From assembly GCA_022649165.1 (NCBI GenBank), contig JALCNR010000007.1:62001-126000 (forward strand): a stretch of 64,000 nucleotides of DNA. The letters run 5' to 3'. Under the pieces are notes generated by a model that saw only the letters and a program-made list of their open reading frames with translations, ran no database searches and was not told the origin of the DNA. Of this stretch, positions 45,768 to 54,341 are shown in pieces; the stretch's first letter is position 1; each line of letters opens with the position of its first letter. The DNA is from Actinomyces sp. Its GTDB lineage: Bacteria > Actinomycetota > Actinomycetes > Actinomycetales > Actinomycetaceae. A program made the position numbers and the translations under genes.

Positions 45768-46634
45768 TCAGGCGGTCTCGCCGACAATGGCGGGGGCGGC
45801 GGTCTCCCACCGCTCGCGCCAGTCCCCGATGGGCGCCACGCCGATTGCTGCCAGTGCGTCGTGTCCCAGCACGGAGTAGGCGGGCCGGGGCGCCGGACGT
45901 TTGAAGGCGGCGGCGGTGGTCCGCCCGACGGTCTCCTCGGGGTCGAGGCCCAGGGAGACGGCGATGGCGCGGGTGAACTCGTACCAGGAGCACTGGCCCG
46001 AGGACGTCCCGTGGTAGACGCCCGACGGGGCGTCGGCGGCCAGCAGGCGCAGGATGAGGTCGGTGAGGTCGACGGTCCAGGTCGGCTGGCCGACCTGGTC
46101 CGTGACGACGTCGACGTGCCCGCGCTCGCGCAACAAGCGGCCCATGGTCTTCGGGAAAGGCGTGCCGTGCTCGCCGTAGAGCCAGGCGGTGCGCACGATC
46201 AGCCAGTCCGCGCCGCTCGAGCGCACGGCCCACTCGCCGGCCGCTTTGGTGCGCCCGTAGGCGCCCAGCGGCGCCAGCAGGTCGTTCTCGCCGTAGGGTT
46301 CGGCGCCGTCACCGGGGAAGACGTAGTCCGTGGAGATCTGGACGAGGCGGGCGCCCGACCGCGCGCAGGCGGCCGCCAGGTTCTGCGGGCCGACGGCGTT
46401 GAGCGTGAAGGCCATCGGCTCCCTCTCCTCGGCGGAGTCGACCTGGGTCCAGGCGGCGACGTTGATGACGACGTCGGAGGAACCGGGCTCCCCCAGCATG
46501 TCCATCACGGCCGCCGCGTCGGTGATGTCGAGCTCGTCCCGGTCGACGGCCACCACCTCGTGCCCCTGCGCCCGGGCCGCAGCCACCAAGTCCTGTCCCA
46601 GCATTCCGGCCGCGCCGGTCACCGTCCACGTCAT
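45768..46634 (-). CDS. rfbD: dTDP-4-dehydrorhamnose reductase
   Basis: 288-aa extended SDR performing the last step of dTDP-L-rhamnose synthesis. The NADPH motif is VTGAAGMLGQDLV; the catalytic Tyr and Lys are in YGRTKAAGEW. Other marks are STDYVFPGDG and WLYGEHG. The ATG at 46634 also matches a leaderless start (TAGGAT at 46642-46647) and has GGAG nearby. The epimerase rfbC diverges from it across 148 bases; rfbA and rfbB are not in the window. Confidence 0.93.
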   Translation of the reverse strand: MTWTVTGAAGMLGQDLVAAARAQGHEVVAVDRDELDITDAAAVMDMLGEPGSSDVVINVAAWTQVDSAEEREPMAFTLNAVGPQNLAAACARSGARLVQISTDYVFPGDGAEPYGENDLLAPLGAYGRTKAAGEWAVRSSGADWLIVRTAWLYGEHGTPFPKTMGRLLRERGHVDVVTDQVGQPTWTVDLTDLILRLLAADAPSGVYHGTSSGQCSWYEFTRAIAVSLGLDPEETVGRTTAAAFKRPAPRPAYSVLGHDALAAIGVAPIGDWRERWETAAPAIVGETA

Positions 46635-46641
46635 GGCTCCG

Positions 46642-46647
46642 ATCCTA
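46642..46647 (-). promoter_or_regulatory. -10 hexamer of a possible leaderless rfbD transcript
   Basis: On the minus strand TAGGAT is followed by seven bases and the rfbD ATG. A GGAG also lies in those seven bases, so leaderless and normal initiation cannot be separated. Confidence 0.35.
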
Positions 46648-46782
46648 ACCGCCCGAATCGGGCACAATGGGTGGGACAGGCGGTGCCGCCCCTTTCGGGA
46701 CGCGGCGCCGCATCGGCTCGCGCGCCCGGTCTCCCTGGGCGCCTGCGCCGGGAATCGGACCCGAGGAAAGTGTGAGAGCGGC

Positions 46783-47397
46783 ATGGAATGGCGCGAACTG
46801 TCCGTCAGCGGAGCCTTTGAGATCACCCCGAAGCAGTTGGGCGACCCCCGCGGCTACTTCATGGAGATGTTCAAGGAGGACCAGTTCCGCGAGCACGTGG
46901 GCCACTCCCTGGCCCTCAAGCAGGTGAACTGCTCGACCTCGGCCGCCGGCGTCATCCGCGGCATCCACTTCGCGGATGTCCCCCCCTCCCAGGCGAAGTA
47001 CGTGATGTGCCCGAAGGGCGCGGTGCTGGACGTCGCAGTGGACATCCGCGTGGGGTCGCCGACGTTCGGCCGGTGGGACACGGTCCTGCTGGACGACGTG
47101 GACCGCCGCGCCATCTACCTGTCGGAGGGGCTCGGCCACGCGTTCTGCGCGCTCGAGGACGATTCGGTCGTCACGTACCTGTGCACCGCCCAATATGCGC
47201 CCGCCCGCGAGCACGGCGTCAACCCCCTGGACCCGACGGTGGGCGTCGAGTGGCCGACCGAGGATCGCAGCGGCGCCCCGCTCCGTCAGCTGTTCTCCGA
47301 GAAGGACACGAAGGCGCCGAGCCTGCTGGAGGCCGAGCGGCAGGGATTGCTCCCCCGTCACGAGGACGTCCTCGCCTTCACGGGTTCCCTGGTCTGA
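46783..47397 (+). CDS. rfbC: dTDP-4-dehydrorhamnose 3,5-epimerase
   Basis: 204-aa cupin epimerase for dTDP-L-rhamnose synthesis. Signatures are DPRGYFMEMFKED, the HFADVPPSQAKYV block in place of the classic HxQ, DVAVDIRVGSPTFGRW and YLSEGLGHAF. It ends about ten residues past the cupin fold, in the usual range. ATG 46783 is the best start. It diverges from rfbD and ends before a very strong terminator. Confidence 0.93.
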   Translation: MEWRELSVSGAFEITPKQLGDPRGYFMEMFKEDQFREHVGHSLALKQVNCSTSAAGVIRGIHFADVPPSQAKYVMCPKGAVLDVAVDIRVGSPTFGRWDTVLLDDVDRRAIYLSEGLGHAFCALEDDSVVTYLCTAQYAPAREHGVNPLDPTVGVEWPTEDRSGAPLRQLFSEKDTKAPSLLEAERQGLLPRHEDVLAFTGSLV

Positions 47398-47429
47398 GCA
47401 CCGAGAGGCGTCAGCTCCCGACGAGGGCG

Positions 47430-47471
47430 GCCCCCGCGGGACGGACCTGTCGGGGTCCGTCCCGCGGGGGC
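47430..47471. terminator. Very strong bidirectional terminator
   Basis: A perfect 18-base stem (47430-47447 with 47454-47471) around a six-base loop lies between convergent rfbC and the ABC ATPase gene. Confidence 0.8.
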
Positions 47472-47497
47472 AGTCGCGCGCCGGCCGGATCAGGCGC

Positions 47498-48157
47498 TCA
47501 CGCCAGATGGCCCGAGGTGATGCGGATCTGGCGTTCGGCCCGCCCGGCGACGGAGGAGTCGTGGGTGACCATCACCAGGGTGAATCCGAGGCGCTTCCAC
47601 TCCTTCTCGAGCAGCGCCATCACCTCGTCGCGCATCGCCTCGTCCAGGTTGCCGGTCGGCTCGTCCGCCAGGATGATCCTCGGCTGCTTGACCAGCGCCC
47701 GGGCGATGGCGACACGCTGCTGCTGGCCGCCGGAGAGCTCGCTGGGCAGATGGTCCTCGCGCCCGGACAGGCCGACGTCCTTCAAGGCGTCGATCGCCCG
47801 CTCCCGGCGTTCGCCGGCCTTCACGCCCAGGGGCACCAGGCCGGCCTCGACGTTCTGCGCGGCCGTCAGCGTGGACACCAGGTTGAATCCCTGGAAGACG
47901 ATTCCCACGTCCGTGGCGCGGAAACGGGTGAGCGCGGACTCGGAGGCCGTCGTGATGTCCTTCCCGTCGACCGCGACCGTGCCGGAGGTCGGGCGGTCCA
48001 GGCCGCCGAGCATCTGGAGGAGGGTGGACTTCCCGCCGCCCGTGTTGCCCCTGACGGCCAGGAACTGGCCGTCAGGGATCTCCAGCGACACGTTGTCCAG
48101 TGCCGTGACGGTCCGCGAGGTGCGGTAGGTCTTGGTGACGTTCGTCAGCGTGTACAT
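47498..48157 (-). CDS. MacB/LolD-type ABC transporter ATPase
   Basis: 219-aa ATPase that energises the FtsX-like permease next to it. Walker A is GNTGGGKST at residues 37-45 (usual form GxSGxGKST), Q-loop FQGFNLV, signature LSGGQQQR, Walker B IILADEPTGNLD and H-loop VMVTHDSS. The start at 48157 has GGGAGAGGA upstream. Systems of this kind export substrates or act mechanically on envelope proteins; the cargo is unknown. Confidence 0.92.
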   Translation of the reverse strand: MYTLTNVTKTYRTSRTVTALDNVSLEIPDGQFLAVRGNTGGGKSTLLQMLGGLDRPTSGTVAVDGKDITTASESALTRFRATDVGIVFQGFNLVSTLTAAQNVEAGLVPLGVKAGERRERAIDALKDVGLSGREDHLPSELSGGQQQRVAIARALVKQPRIILADEPTGNLDEAMRDEVMALLEKEWKRLGFTLVMVTHDSSVAGRAERQIRITSGHLA

Positions 48158-48171
48158 CGGTCCTCTCCCTT

Positions 48172-49779
48172 TCACTCCACGCTCCGCAGGGCCGCCGCGG
48201 GGCGGAGCCTGCTCACGGCGATCGCGCCGGCTCCTCCGGCGACCGCGCCTCCCAGCAGGCCTGCCCCCAAGGCGAGGCCGATGGTCGTCGCCGACGGCTC
48301 CAGCGTGAGCGTCGTCGACGTCGCCGAGACGTCCTGGTCCGCGGCCGCACCCGACGCGTCGCCGCCCGGGACTCCCTGGCCGGATCCGTCGGAGGTGGTG
48401 GGCGCCGTCTGGTCGGAGCCCCCGGGGGCTTGGGGGCCGCCTGCCTGCTGGGAGGAGCCCGGCATACCGCCCATCTGGAAGCCGCCGCTTCCCCCGGCGC
48501 TGCCCGTGAGCGTGATTCCGGCGGCGTTGACGCCGAGAATGGCCGCGACGCCCAGGGCCAGTCCGATCAGGCCCCCGATGAGGGTCTGAATGAGGGTCTC
48601 GGACACCACGTTGCCCAAAACCCTCCCGTTCGACCAGCCGATCGCCTTGAGCGTGCCGAGTTCGCGGGTGCGGCGCGTCACCGAGGAGATCGTGAACAGG
48701 CTGGTGAGCAGGAATGCGAGGACCAGGATCCCGACGGTCAGCCAGGTGCCGAACCCCGAGATCCAGGAGGCCGCGGAGGACAGGGAGCCGGTGACGGTGC
48801 TGGCCAGGTCCGACTGGGTGGACACCGTCTGGTCGGGCAGTGCGTCCTCGAGCGCCGAGGCCACCGAGTCCACGGTGTCGGCGCTGGCGGCCTTGACGTA
48901 GATGGTGGTCACCGCCCCGTCCTCATCGGCCAGCTGCTGGGCGAGGCTCAGGGGGATGTAGATGTCGGACGCGTCCTGGGAGGACTCCTCGGACAGGACG
49001 CCCACGACGGTGAACTCGGTCGCGTCGCTGCCCAGCGCGACCGTGTCGCCGACTGCGAGGTCATTGTCGGAGGCATAGCTGGCCGAGATGACGGCCACGG
49101 CCTGGTCCGCGTCGTCGGCGCTCAGCAGGGATCCGTCCGATACGGTCATCCCGGTGGTGGGGCCGACCTCGGTGGCCGAGGGGTCCACCCCCAGGATCGT
49201 CGTCTGCCCGAAGGAGAACGAGCCGCCGCCGAAGCCGGGACCGCCCTGGCCGCCGGGACCGCCGGGCGTGCTGCCCTGGTCCGTTCCGCCGTCCCCGGTG
49301 GTGCCGTCAGCCGTGGAGCCGGAGTCCTCCTGCTGCTGGACCTGGCCCGAGAAGTCCATTTGGGTGAGGGCGAGCGTCCCGGTGGCGGCGGAGACGCCCT
49401 CGGTGGAGGAGACGGTGTCCAGCACGCCGGTGTCCATGGTCGAGGTGCCCATCGCGACGCTCAGCCGCGTGGTCGACAGGCTCGTGGCGCCGTCGTCGCC
49501 GGTCTCCCCCGATCCCTCACGGAAGTCGAACTGCTGGCGGCCTCCGGACTGCCCGGCCTCACCGCTCTGCGCCTCCCCGGGATCTCCGACGGCGGCCGTG
49601 ACGGTTAGATCCGTTCCGACACCGTAGACCGACTCCAGCACCGAACTCTGCGCCTGGGCGATTCCTCGCGAGGCCGACGAGACCACGACCACGGCTGCGA
49701 CCGCGAGGGCCATCCCGATGCTGATGATGAGCGTCTGCTTCCGTCGCCGGGTGATTCCCCGACGGATGTACTCCCACAT
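48172..49779 (-). CDS. MacB/FtsX-type ABC transporter permease
   Basis: 535-aa permease with one membrane segment near the N-terminus (TLIISIGMALAVAAVVVVSS), a large extracytoplasmic MacB core, then three segments in the C-terminal third with the FtsX motif TRRTRELGTLKAIGWS. Two low-complexity Gly/Gln/Ser/Pro inserts interrupt it (about 135-175 and 430-480), the second inside the last extracellular loop. GAGGAGAA fixes ATG 49779. It lies 14 bases upstream of its ATPase. Confidence 0.9.
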   Translation of the reverse strand: MWEYIRRGITRRRKQTLIISIGMALAVAAVVVVSSASRGIAQAQSSVLESVYGVGTDLTVTAAVGDPGEAQSGEAGQSGGRQQFDFREGSGETGDDGATSLSTTRLSVAMGTSTMDTGVLDTVSSTEGVSAATGTLALTQMDFSGQVQQQEDSGSTADGTTGDGGTDQGSTPGGPGGQGGPGFGGGSFSFGQTTILGVDPSATEVGPTTGMTVSDGSLLSADDADQAVAVISASYASDNDLAVGDTVALGSDATEFTVVGVLSEESSQDASDIYIPLSLAQQLADEDGAVTTIYVKAASADTVDSVASALEDALPDQTVSTQSDLASTVTGSLSSAASWISGFGTWLTVGILVLAFLLTSLFTISSVTRRTRELGTLKAIGWSNGRVLGNVVSETLIQTLIGGLIGLALGVAAILGVNAAGITLTGSAGGSGGFQMGGMPGSSQQAGGPQAPGGSDQTAPTTSDGSGQGVPGGDASGAAADQDVSATSTTLTLEPSATTIGLALGAGLLGGAVAGGAGAIAVSRLRPAAALRSVE

Positions 49780-49847
49780 GGTTCTCCTCGTGACTTGACG
49801 TGCCATGACATGCCGCGACGTGCCACGGGAGAAGCTATCGGCGCCGT

Positions 49848-50798
49848 CTATGCGCTTCGCGAGGACGGGCTGTGGACTGACTGTGAGACCCTGCGGCGGA
49901 CCGCCCACAGGGCCGCCCCGATCACGCACGCCTCGGCGCCCAGCCGGGCAGAGTCCACCCGCACAGGCCTGTTCCGATCCCCCATCGCCTCGGCCAGGGA
50001 GGCGCGCAGGGGCGCCAGGAGAAGCTCCCCGGCCTGCCCGACGCCGCCGCCGATGACGACGGAGTCCGCGTCGAGAAGGCCGACGGCCCCGGCCAGCGTC
50101 CTTCCGAGCACCGTGCCGCCCTCGTCGAAGACCCTGCGCGCCCGCTCGTCGCCCGACTCGGCGAGACCCTGGACCTCCACGAGGGGACGCCCGGCTCCTG
50201 TGAGCCGGCGGTAGGCGGCCTCCAGCGCCGGTCCCGACGCCATCGCCTCGAGGTGTCCGGACGCGCCGCACGAGCAACGCGGCCCGCGCGGGTCCGCCAG
50301 GACGTGCCCGACGGAGGCGAAGGACCCCCGCGGCCCGGACACCAGGTGGCCGCCGTGGACGAAGCCCGCGCCGATGCCGGTCCCGACCGCCACCACGAGG
50401 ACGTCCGCCCCGTCGCGCCCGGCACCCAGCTCGGCCTCCCCCACGGCGGTGGCGTGGCCGTCGTTGAGGACCCGCACGGGCAGGCGCAGCCTCCGCCTGA
50501 GATCCCCTGCGACATCGGTGCCCGCCCATCCGGGCAGGAGGTCCGTGGCCGAGGAGATGACGCCCCGGGGATCCACCGTCCCGGCGGTGCCGACCCCGCA
50601 CACCGTGACGCTCGCGTCGGCCTCGGCCAGGGCGACATGGGCCGCTCCGGCCGCGGCGTCGACCACCGCGGCGGGCCCTCGGTCAGCCGGCGTGGCCGCC
50701 CGCGCGCGAGACAGGATCGCGCCCGTGCCGGTCTCGACCACAGCGGCGAGGATCTTGGTCCCGCCGATGTCGATTCCCAGCGCGACGCGACCGCTCAT
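49848..50798 (-). CDS. ROK-family sugar kinase (probable N-acetylmannosamine kinase)
   Basis: 316-aa ROK kinase. ATP motif LGIDIGGTKILAAVVE; catalytic Asp in LNDGHATAVGEAELGAG; ROK zinc motif present as CSCGASGHLE, where the usual third cysteine is histidine. The ATG overlaps the nanE stop as ATGA, so the two products are made together. Next to nanE it most likely phosphorylates ManNAc to ManNAc-6-phosphate; the substrate is inferred from context. It is the last gene of the six-gene importer operon. Confidence 0.85.
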   Translation of the reverse strand: MSGRVALGIDIGGTKILAAVVETGTGAILSRARAATPADRGPAAVVDAAAGAAHVALAEADASVTVCGVGTAGTVDPRGVISSATDLLPGWAGTDVAGDLRRRLRLPVRVLNDGHATAVGEAELGAGRDGADVLVVAVGTGIGAGFVHGGHLVSGPRGSFASVGHVLADPRGPRCSCGASGHLEAMASGPALEAAYRRLTGAGRPLVEVQGLAESGDERARRVFDEGGTVLGRTLAGAVGLLDADSVVIGGGVGQAGELLLAPLRASLAEAMGDRNRPVRVDSARLGAEACVIGAALWAVRRRVSQSVHSPSSRSA

Positions 50799-51496
50799 GC
50801 TGACTCCCCCTCCGGCAGGGCGAGCGCCTCGCAGAACCACCGCGTGATCGACAGGGGATGGGTGATCGCCGTCCCCACGCACACGGCCATGGCGCCGCGC
50901 TGGAGCGACTCGACGGCCTCCAGGGGCGTGCGTATCCGGCCCTCGACGACCACCGGCACGTCCGTCGCGGACGTGATCGCCTCGACCAGGTCCAGGTCCG
51001 GGCCGGGCGACGCCGGTCTCTCACCGGTGTAGCCGGCCAGCGCCGTGGAGAGCAGGTCGGCGCCGGCCTCCGCGGCGGCGACGGCGTCCGCGAGGGACCC
51101 GCAGTCCGCCATGACCGGCGTCCCGACCCGCTCCCTGACCGCGGCGATCGTCTCCGCCAGATCGAGCCCGTCGGGACGCGGCCGGCGCGTCCCGTCCAGC
51201 GCGACGATGTCGGCGCCGGCTCGGGCGACGGCGAGGGCGTGCTCAAGCGTCGGGGTGATGAAGACCCCCTCGGCTCCGACCTTCCACAGGCCGATGACGG
51301 GGACGTCCACCACGGCCGTGGTCGCGCGGATGTCCTCGATCCCCTGGATCCTCACGGCGCTGGCTCCTCCCCTCACGACTGAGGCCGCGACCTGGGCCAT
51401 CGTGCGCGGATCTCTCATCGGCTCACCGGGATAGGCCTGGCAGGAGACGATGAGGCGCCCGCGCAGCGCCCTGTCCATGTCCTCCCCCAGCGCCAT
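50795..51496 (-). CDS. nanE: N-acetylmannosamine-6-phosphate 2-epimerase
   Basis: 233-aa TIM-barrel epimerase converting ManNAc-6-P to GlcNAc-6-P. Family marks are LIVSCQAYPGEPMRDP, VRIQGIEDIRA, GLWK with the catalytic lysine region, ALDGTRRPRPDG, STALAGYT and VVVEGRIRTP. The ATG at 51496 shares its A with the preceding stop (TGATG); ATG 51478 is an alternative. This gene defines the operon as one for N-acetyl amino sugars. Confidence 0.9.
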   Translation of the reverse strand: MALGEDMDRALRGRLIVSCQAYPGEPMRDPRTMAQVAASVVRGGASAVRIQGIEDIRATTAVVDVPVIGLWKVGAEGVFITPTLEHALAVARAGADIVALDGTRRPRPDGLDLAETIAAVRERVGTPVMADCGSLADAVAAAEAGADLLSTALAGYTGERPASPGPDLDLVEAITSATDVPVVVEGRIRTPLEAVESLQRGAMAVCVGTAITHPLSITRWFCEALALPEGESA

Positions 51497-52554
51497 CAGT
51501 GCGTCCCGGCTTCTGCGGGAGCGGAGGGGGCGGACGCGACCTCGGCGACGTCGACCACGCGTCCCGTGCGCACCGCCTCCTCGATGGCCACGACGACCTT
51601 GACGGCCGAGGCGGCCTCCCGCATCGACACGGGAGGAGCCTGGCGCGTCAGACAGGCCGACACGAAGGACTCGATCTCGACGGCGAGGGCGCCCTGGGCC
51701 ATGCCGTAGAGGGGGGCGCCCGCGGTCATCGGCAGGGCGAATCCGCCGCTCGCCACCTCCATGCCGGCGTCGAAGGACGTCACGGCCACGACGCCGGTAG
51801 AGCCGACCAGCCGGAGCTGCGCGTCGAGTTCGGTGGGGTAGTCCCCGGGCAGATTCCACGCCGACTCCATCTGGACGACGGCTCCGCCCTCGAGCCGCAG
51901 CGTCGCCAGGACCGCCTGGGACTGGGAGCCGGTGCGTTCCAGCGCACCGCTCGCCATGGCCTGGGCGGAGACGACCCTCTGCCCGGTGATCCACTGCAGC
52001 GCGTCGATGTCGTGGATGCCGAGGAAGAACGCGACCGACGTCCGCCCGCCGGCGCGGTCGGCGACGGAGGTGAGGTTGTCGCGGCGCAGATATCCGTGGG
52101 CGACCTCGCCGACGCCGCCCGAGGCGACCAGCGCGCGGGCGCGGTGGTAGCGCGGTTCGAAGCGAAGCGTCTGACCGGGCATGACGACGCAGGAGGACGC
52201 CTCGGCGGCGAGGACGAGCGCGTCGGCCTCGGCCGGATCGGTGGCGATGGGCTTCTCGCACAGCAGGTCCACGCCCGCGCCGATCAGCCGCATCGCGTCG
52301 GCATGGTGGAGCTGGTCCGGCGTGCACAGGGACACGGCGTCGACCCCTCCGGCATCCAGGAGATCCTCGACGGAGGAGAACCCGCGCGCCCCCGTGCGTT
52401 CCGCGATCTCGGCGACCGCCTCCGGCCGGGGGTCGACCACGGCCACGAGGTCGGCGCGGGCGCTGGCGGCGTAGACGTCGACGTGCTCCCGCCCGATGGC
52501 TCCGAGCCCGACGACGGCGGCCCTGAGCGGGCCTGCGGATGTGGGGGTGTTCAT
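51496..52554 (-). CDS. Gfo/Idh/MocA-family oxidoreductase
   Basis: 352-aa NAD(P)-dependent oxidoreductase. Rossmann motif VVGLGAIGREHVD, LCEKPIATDP with the conserved lysine, and a C-terminal sugar domain (LGIHDIDALQWITG). The ATG overlaps the permease stop as ATGA. In an operon with nanE and a ROK kinase it may play the part of NanOx/YjhC, which converts 2,7-anhydro-sialic acid to sialic acid, or oxidise another amino sugar. The role is inferred from context. Confidence 0.85.
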   Translation of the reverse strand: MNTPTSAGPLRAAVVGLGAIGREHVDVYAASARADLVAVVDPRPEAVAEIAERTGARGFSSVEDLLDAGGVDAVSLCTPDQLHHADAMRLIGAGVDLLCEKPIATDPAEADALVLAAEASSCVVMPGQTLRFEPRYHRARALVASGGVGEVAHGYLRRDNLTSVADRAGGRTSVAFFLGIHDIDALQWITGQRVVSAQAMASGALERTGSQSQAVLATLRLEGGAVVQMESAWNLPGDYPTELDAQLRLVGSTGVVAVTSFDAGMEVASGGFALPMTAGAPLYGMAQGALAVEIESFVSACLTRQAPPVSMREAASAVKVVVAIEEAVRTGRVVDVAEVASAPSAPAEAGTH

Positions 52555-53387
52555 TTGATGCCTCCGTAGGAGAGTCCCCGCGCCATGTAGTCGCGGGCGA
52601 GGACGGCGAACAGGATGATCGGCAGCGTCCCGATGACGCCGGCCGCGGTGAGCGTCGACCAGTTGGTGCCGACGAAGGTGAAGAACGACGCCACGCGCAC
52701 GGGCGCCGTCTGGTAGTCCCCTCCGGTGAGGACCAGGGCGTAGAGGTACTCGTTCCACGACTGGATGAGCGCGAGGATGAAGGTCGCGAACATGGATCCG
52801 ACGAGGTTGGGGGCGATGCACTGCGCGAGGGTGCGCCACTCCCCCGCTCCGTCGACGAGGGCGGCCTCGCGCACGTCACGCGGGAAGGACTCGAGGAAGG
52901 AGCGCAGGATGAGGAACGCCAGGAGCACCGCGTAGTAGCTGTGCACGAGGGTGATGCCCACCGGTCCCCGCCCGATTCCCAGGGTGTTGAACACCCTGAA
53001 CAGGGGGGTCAGTCCGAGGACTGGCGGGACGGTGGTGAGCAGCAGCACGAAGAGGGTGACGTGGCGGGCGGCGCGCGCCCCGGTGGGCAGGACCTGGGTG
53101 ACCCAATAGGCCAGCGGGAGCCCGCAGACGATCCCGATGACGCTGGAGGCGACGGCGACGATCGCGCTGGCGGCCATCGCCTTGCCCATGTACCCGTCGT
53201 TCCAGGCGTCGAGGTAGTTGCCCCATTGCGGGGTGAAGAACCACACGGGGGTCTCGGAGAAGGCGTCGACGTCGGACTTCAGCGAGGTCGACACCAGCCA
53301 CAGGATCGGCGCGAGGCACCAGGCGAGGAACACGTAGATGAGCGCGACGCGCGCGAGCCGGCCGGGCCGGGAGCCATGGGAGGACAT
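52551..53387 (-). CDS. Carbohydrate ABC transporter permease (MalG type)
   Basis: 278-aa permease with six membrane segments. EAA loop VREAALVDGAGEWRTLAQCI. It begins MSSHGSRPGRLARVALIYVF and shares the A of its ATG with the preceding permease stop (TGATG). Partner of the gene upstream; no ATPase is encoded nearby. Confidence 0.93.
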   Translation of the reverse strand: MSSHGSRPGRLARVALIYVFLAWCLAPILWLVSTSLKSDVDAFSETPVWFFTPQWGNYLDAWNDGYMGKAMAASAIVAVASSVIGIVCGLPLAYWVTQVLPTGARAARHVTLFVLLLTTVPPVLGLTPLFRVFNTLGIGRGPVGITLVHSYYAVLLAFLILRSFLESFPRDVREAALVDGAGEWRTLAQCIAPNLVGSMFATFILALIQSWNEYLYALVLTGGDYQTAPVRVASFFTFVGTNWSTLTAAGVIGTLPIILFAVLARDYMARGLSYGGIK

Positions 53388-54337
53388 CACGAGGCCTCCT
53401 TCCCCAGCCCGAGCATCCGGCGTGCGGCCGGGAAGATGACGATGACGAGCGCCACGGAGGTGAGCAGGGCCAAGGCGGTGGAGTACCCGATGTCGAAGAC
53501 CTGGAACCCCGTGCGGTACACGTAGTTCGAGATGGCCATGGTCGACGTCCCCGGGCCGCCGCGGGTCATGGTCTGGATCAGGGCGAAGGTCTTCGCGGCG
53601 TCGATCGTTCTCAGCAGCATCGCGATCGCGATGACGGGCCTGAGCATCGGCAGCGTCATGTGGCGCAGCATCGTCCATCCCGCGGCCCCGTCGAGCGAGG
53701 CCGCCTCGAAGGGCGCGGGATCGAGCGACTCGAGTCCGGCGAGCACGATGATGATGACGTAGGGCGTGTTCTGCCAGATGTCGACGAGGATGACGGCGGG
53801 CAGGGCCGTGCGCGGGTCGGAGAGGAAGGCGTGGTCCCCGCCCAGGCCGAGGCCCGCGAGGATCCAGTTGAGCGTTCCGGAGGTGGGGTCCATGAGGAGA
53901 CGCCAGGTGAGCGCGGCGACGACCGGGGTGAGGACCATCGGGATGAGCATGAGCGCGCGCACGATCCCCTTGCCGGGGAACCGGCGCCGCATGAGCAGGG
54001 CGATACCCACGCCGACCACCATCTCGACGGCCACCGCGGCCACGACGTAGACGAGGGTGACGAGGATCGACTGGCGCAGGGTGGCGTCGGAGAAGGCGCG
54101 GACATAGTTGTCCAGCCCGACGAACGTGTCCGCGGAACCGGTGACGTTCAGGCGCTCGCCGTGGACTGACATCCATACGCCGAGTCCCGCGATGACGAGG
54201 AGGAAGGGCGCGATGACCACGGCCGCGGGGATGAGCAGGGTGAGCCCCCGCGTCCGGGCGCGGCGCCGGTTCCGGGCGGGGCCCGTGGCCGGGTCGGCGA
54301 CCCGGCCACGGGCGGCGCTCACGATTCGTGAGGACAT
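53387..54337 (-). CDS. Carbohydrate ABC transporter permease (MalF/UgpA type)
   Basis: 316-aa permease with an Arg-rich N-terminal tail (ARNRRRARTRG), six segments and the EAA loop APFEAASLDGAAGWTMLRHM. It starts four bases after the binding protein stop, without its own strong ribosome site, so translation is probably coupled. Confidence 0.93.
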   Translation of the reverse strand: MSSRIVSAARGRVADPATGPARNRRRARTRGLTLLIPAAVVIAPFLLVIAGLGVWMSVHGERLNVTGSADTFVGLDNYVRAFSDATLRQSILVTLVYVVAAVAVEMVVGVGIALLMRRRFPGKGIVRALMLIPMVLTPVVAALTWRLLMDPTSGTLNWILAGLGLGGDHAFLSDPRTALPAVILVDIWQNTPYVIIIVLAGLESLDPAPFEAASLDGAAGWTMLRHMTLPMLRPVIAIAMLLRTIDAAKTFALIQTMTRGGPGTSTMAISNYVYRTGFQVFDIGYSTALALLTSVALVIVIFPAARRMLGLGKEAS

Positions 54338-54341
54338 CGCG

